From: Undaria pinnatifida
Lineage: Eukaryota; Sar; Phaeophyceae; Laminariales; Alariaceae
NCBI GenBank assembly: GCA_012845835.1
Contig: JABAKD010000019.1
Coordinates: forward strand, 7,398,994-7,462,993
DNA length: 64,000 nucleotides
Direction of reading: 5' to 3'
Within the stretch, counting starts at the first letter, position 1, and each line of letters opens with the position of its first letter. The position numbers and the translations under genes are program-made. Positions 63,080 to 64,000 of this stretch are shown here, one piece after another. The notes below the pieces were generated by a model, which saw only the letters and a list, made by a program, of their open reading frames with translations, did not search any database and was not told where the DNA came from.

Positions 63080-64000
63080 TGAAAAGCCTCTCCTGGGGAC
63101 TGCTCGCGCACTCCCCCGGAAGGTGGAGAATAGTAAGAAAGTGCAAATCCCACCCAGCTCCTGGCGTACCACAGATTCACAGGTGTACTGCTGTGGTGCG
63201 TACTGCCGTACTGATGTGCTGCCGTTGTGGATTGGTTGGTACGTACTGCTCCACTACTGTTGTACTGCTGTGGTGGTGTGTTAGTCAGTGGGTGGGCGGT
63301 GGGTGGTGGGTGCTTGGCGGGTGACGGCTCGCGTTCTTCCCCGGAAGATGGAGAATCGTAAGAAAGTACAAATAAACCCCACCCAGCTCCTGGCGTGCCA
63401 CAGGTGTACAGCTGTGGTGCGTACTGCCATACTGGTGTGCTGCCTTTGTGGATTGGTCGGTACTTACTACTCCACAATTGTTGTACTGCTGTGGTGGTGG
63501 GTTGGTCAGTGGGTGGGTGGTGGGTTGTCGGTGGGTCTTTGGTGAGCTGCGGCGCACGCTCTCCCCCGGAAGGTGGAGAATCGTAAGAAAGTGCAAACTA
63601 ATCCCACTCAGCTCCTGGCGTACCACAGGTGTACCGCTGTGGTGCATATTGCCGTACTGCTCTGCTGCCGTTGTGGATTGGTCGGTACGTATTACTCCAC
63701 TGCTGTTGTACTGCTGTGGTGGTGGGTTGGTCGGTGGGTGGGTGGTGCGTGGTGGGTGGTGGGTGGTGGGTGTGCTTGGTGGGTAACAGCTCGCGCTCTC
63801 CCCCGGAAGGTGGAGAATCGCAAGAAAATGCAAATCCCACCCAGCCCCGGGCGTACGACAGGTGTACCGCCGTGGTGCGTATTACCATACTGGTGTGCTG
63901 CCGTTGTGGATTGGTCGGTACGAACTGCTCCACTGCTGTTGTACTGCTGTGGTAGTGGTTTGGTCTGTTGGTTATATAGCACTACCCACTGAACCACGTA
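63080..64000 (+). repeat. Tandem array of ~220-230-bp units, continues past the window
   Basis: Four units start near 63100, 63330, 63560 and 63790. Each has CTCCCCCGGAAGGTGGAGAA, AAGAAAGTGCAAATCCCACC, GCGTACCACAGGTGTAC, TTGTGGATTGGTCGGTACG, TTGTACTGCTGTGGTGGTG and a GGTGGGTGGTGGGTGG tract. Related sequence occurs at 15.84-16.6 kb. The Trp/Cys/Gly-rich ORFs here are repeat translation. Confidence 0.85.

Noticed and set aside
63285-63833. 182-codon Thr/Pro/Ser-rich ORF (minus)
   Set aside because: Open only because the 220-230-bp tandem unit lacks stops in that frame.

Overview
The window is eukaryotic nuclear DNA that is mostly transposable elements and tandem repeats, with a few spliced host-type genes. 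Evidence for a eukaryote: GT-AG introns whose phases match across several exons, tRNA-derived SINEs with A tails, two LINE families, Ty3/gypsy and Copia elements, Harbinger-like inverted-repeat elements, a Helitron-like ORF and a TTAGGG/TTGGGG-type array. The Copia Gag, the LINE ORF and the many CTG/CAG tracts recall brown-algal or other stramenopile genomes. That is an impression from memory, not a determination.

Layout. 1-4.4 kb: an LTR-like edge, short tandem duplications, SINE-A copies and a composite repeat (R3). 5.1-6.8 and 9.5-11.4 kb: two minus-strand genes for unknown membrane proteins, rebuilt from small exons with compatible phases and separated by two minisatellites. 13-24.5 kb: SINE-B, a pair of direct repeats around an Arg/Gln-rich ORF, G-rich tandem DNA, and an OTU-like remnant beside a Helitron-like ORF. 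25.3-32.0 kb: a nearly complete Ty3/gypsy element with 204-bp LTRs that look identical. Its gag and pol share a frame across one UGA, and it has no integrase. 32-36 kb: duplicated repeats and a SINE-B insertion.

36.3-40.7 kb: a cluster of inverted-repeat DNA elements. Four of them, one a 758-bp palindrome, lie end to end, each separated from the next by a single TTA. 41.6-42.4 kb: a spliced gene for a cysteine-rich membrane or secreted protein. 43 kb: an interstitial telomere-like array beside the 3' end of LINE-2. 44-57 kb: three copies of LINE-1, the main one carrying a nested LINE-2 insertion with its target duplication, plus a decayed Copia gag and many SINE-A copies. 57-64 kb: R3 and SINE copies, a roughly 400-bp tandem array, tRNA-like sequences and a roughly 230-bp tandem array at the right edge.

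The proteins fall into two groups. The element proteins (Gag, protease, reverse transcriptase, RNase H, endonuclease) explain how the repeats arose. The three host-type genes are unrecognised membrane or secreted proteins. Element names such as SINE-A, M1 and R3 are labels used only here. Repeat borders are by eye and may be off by several bases unless a target duplication fixes them.
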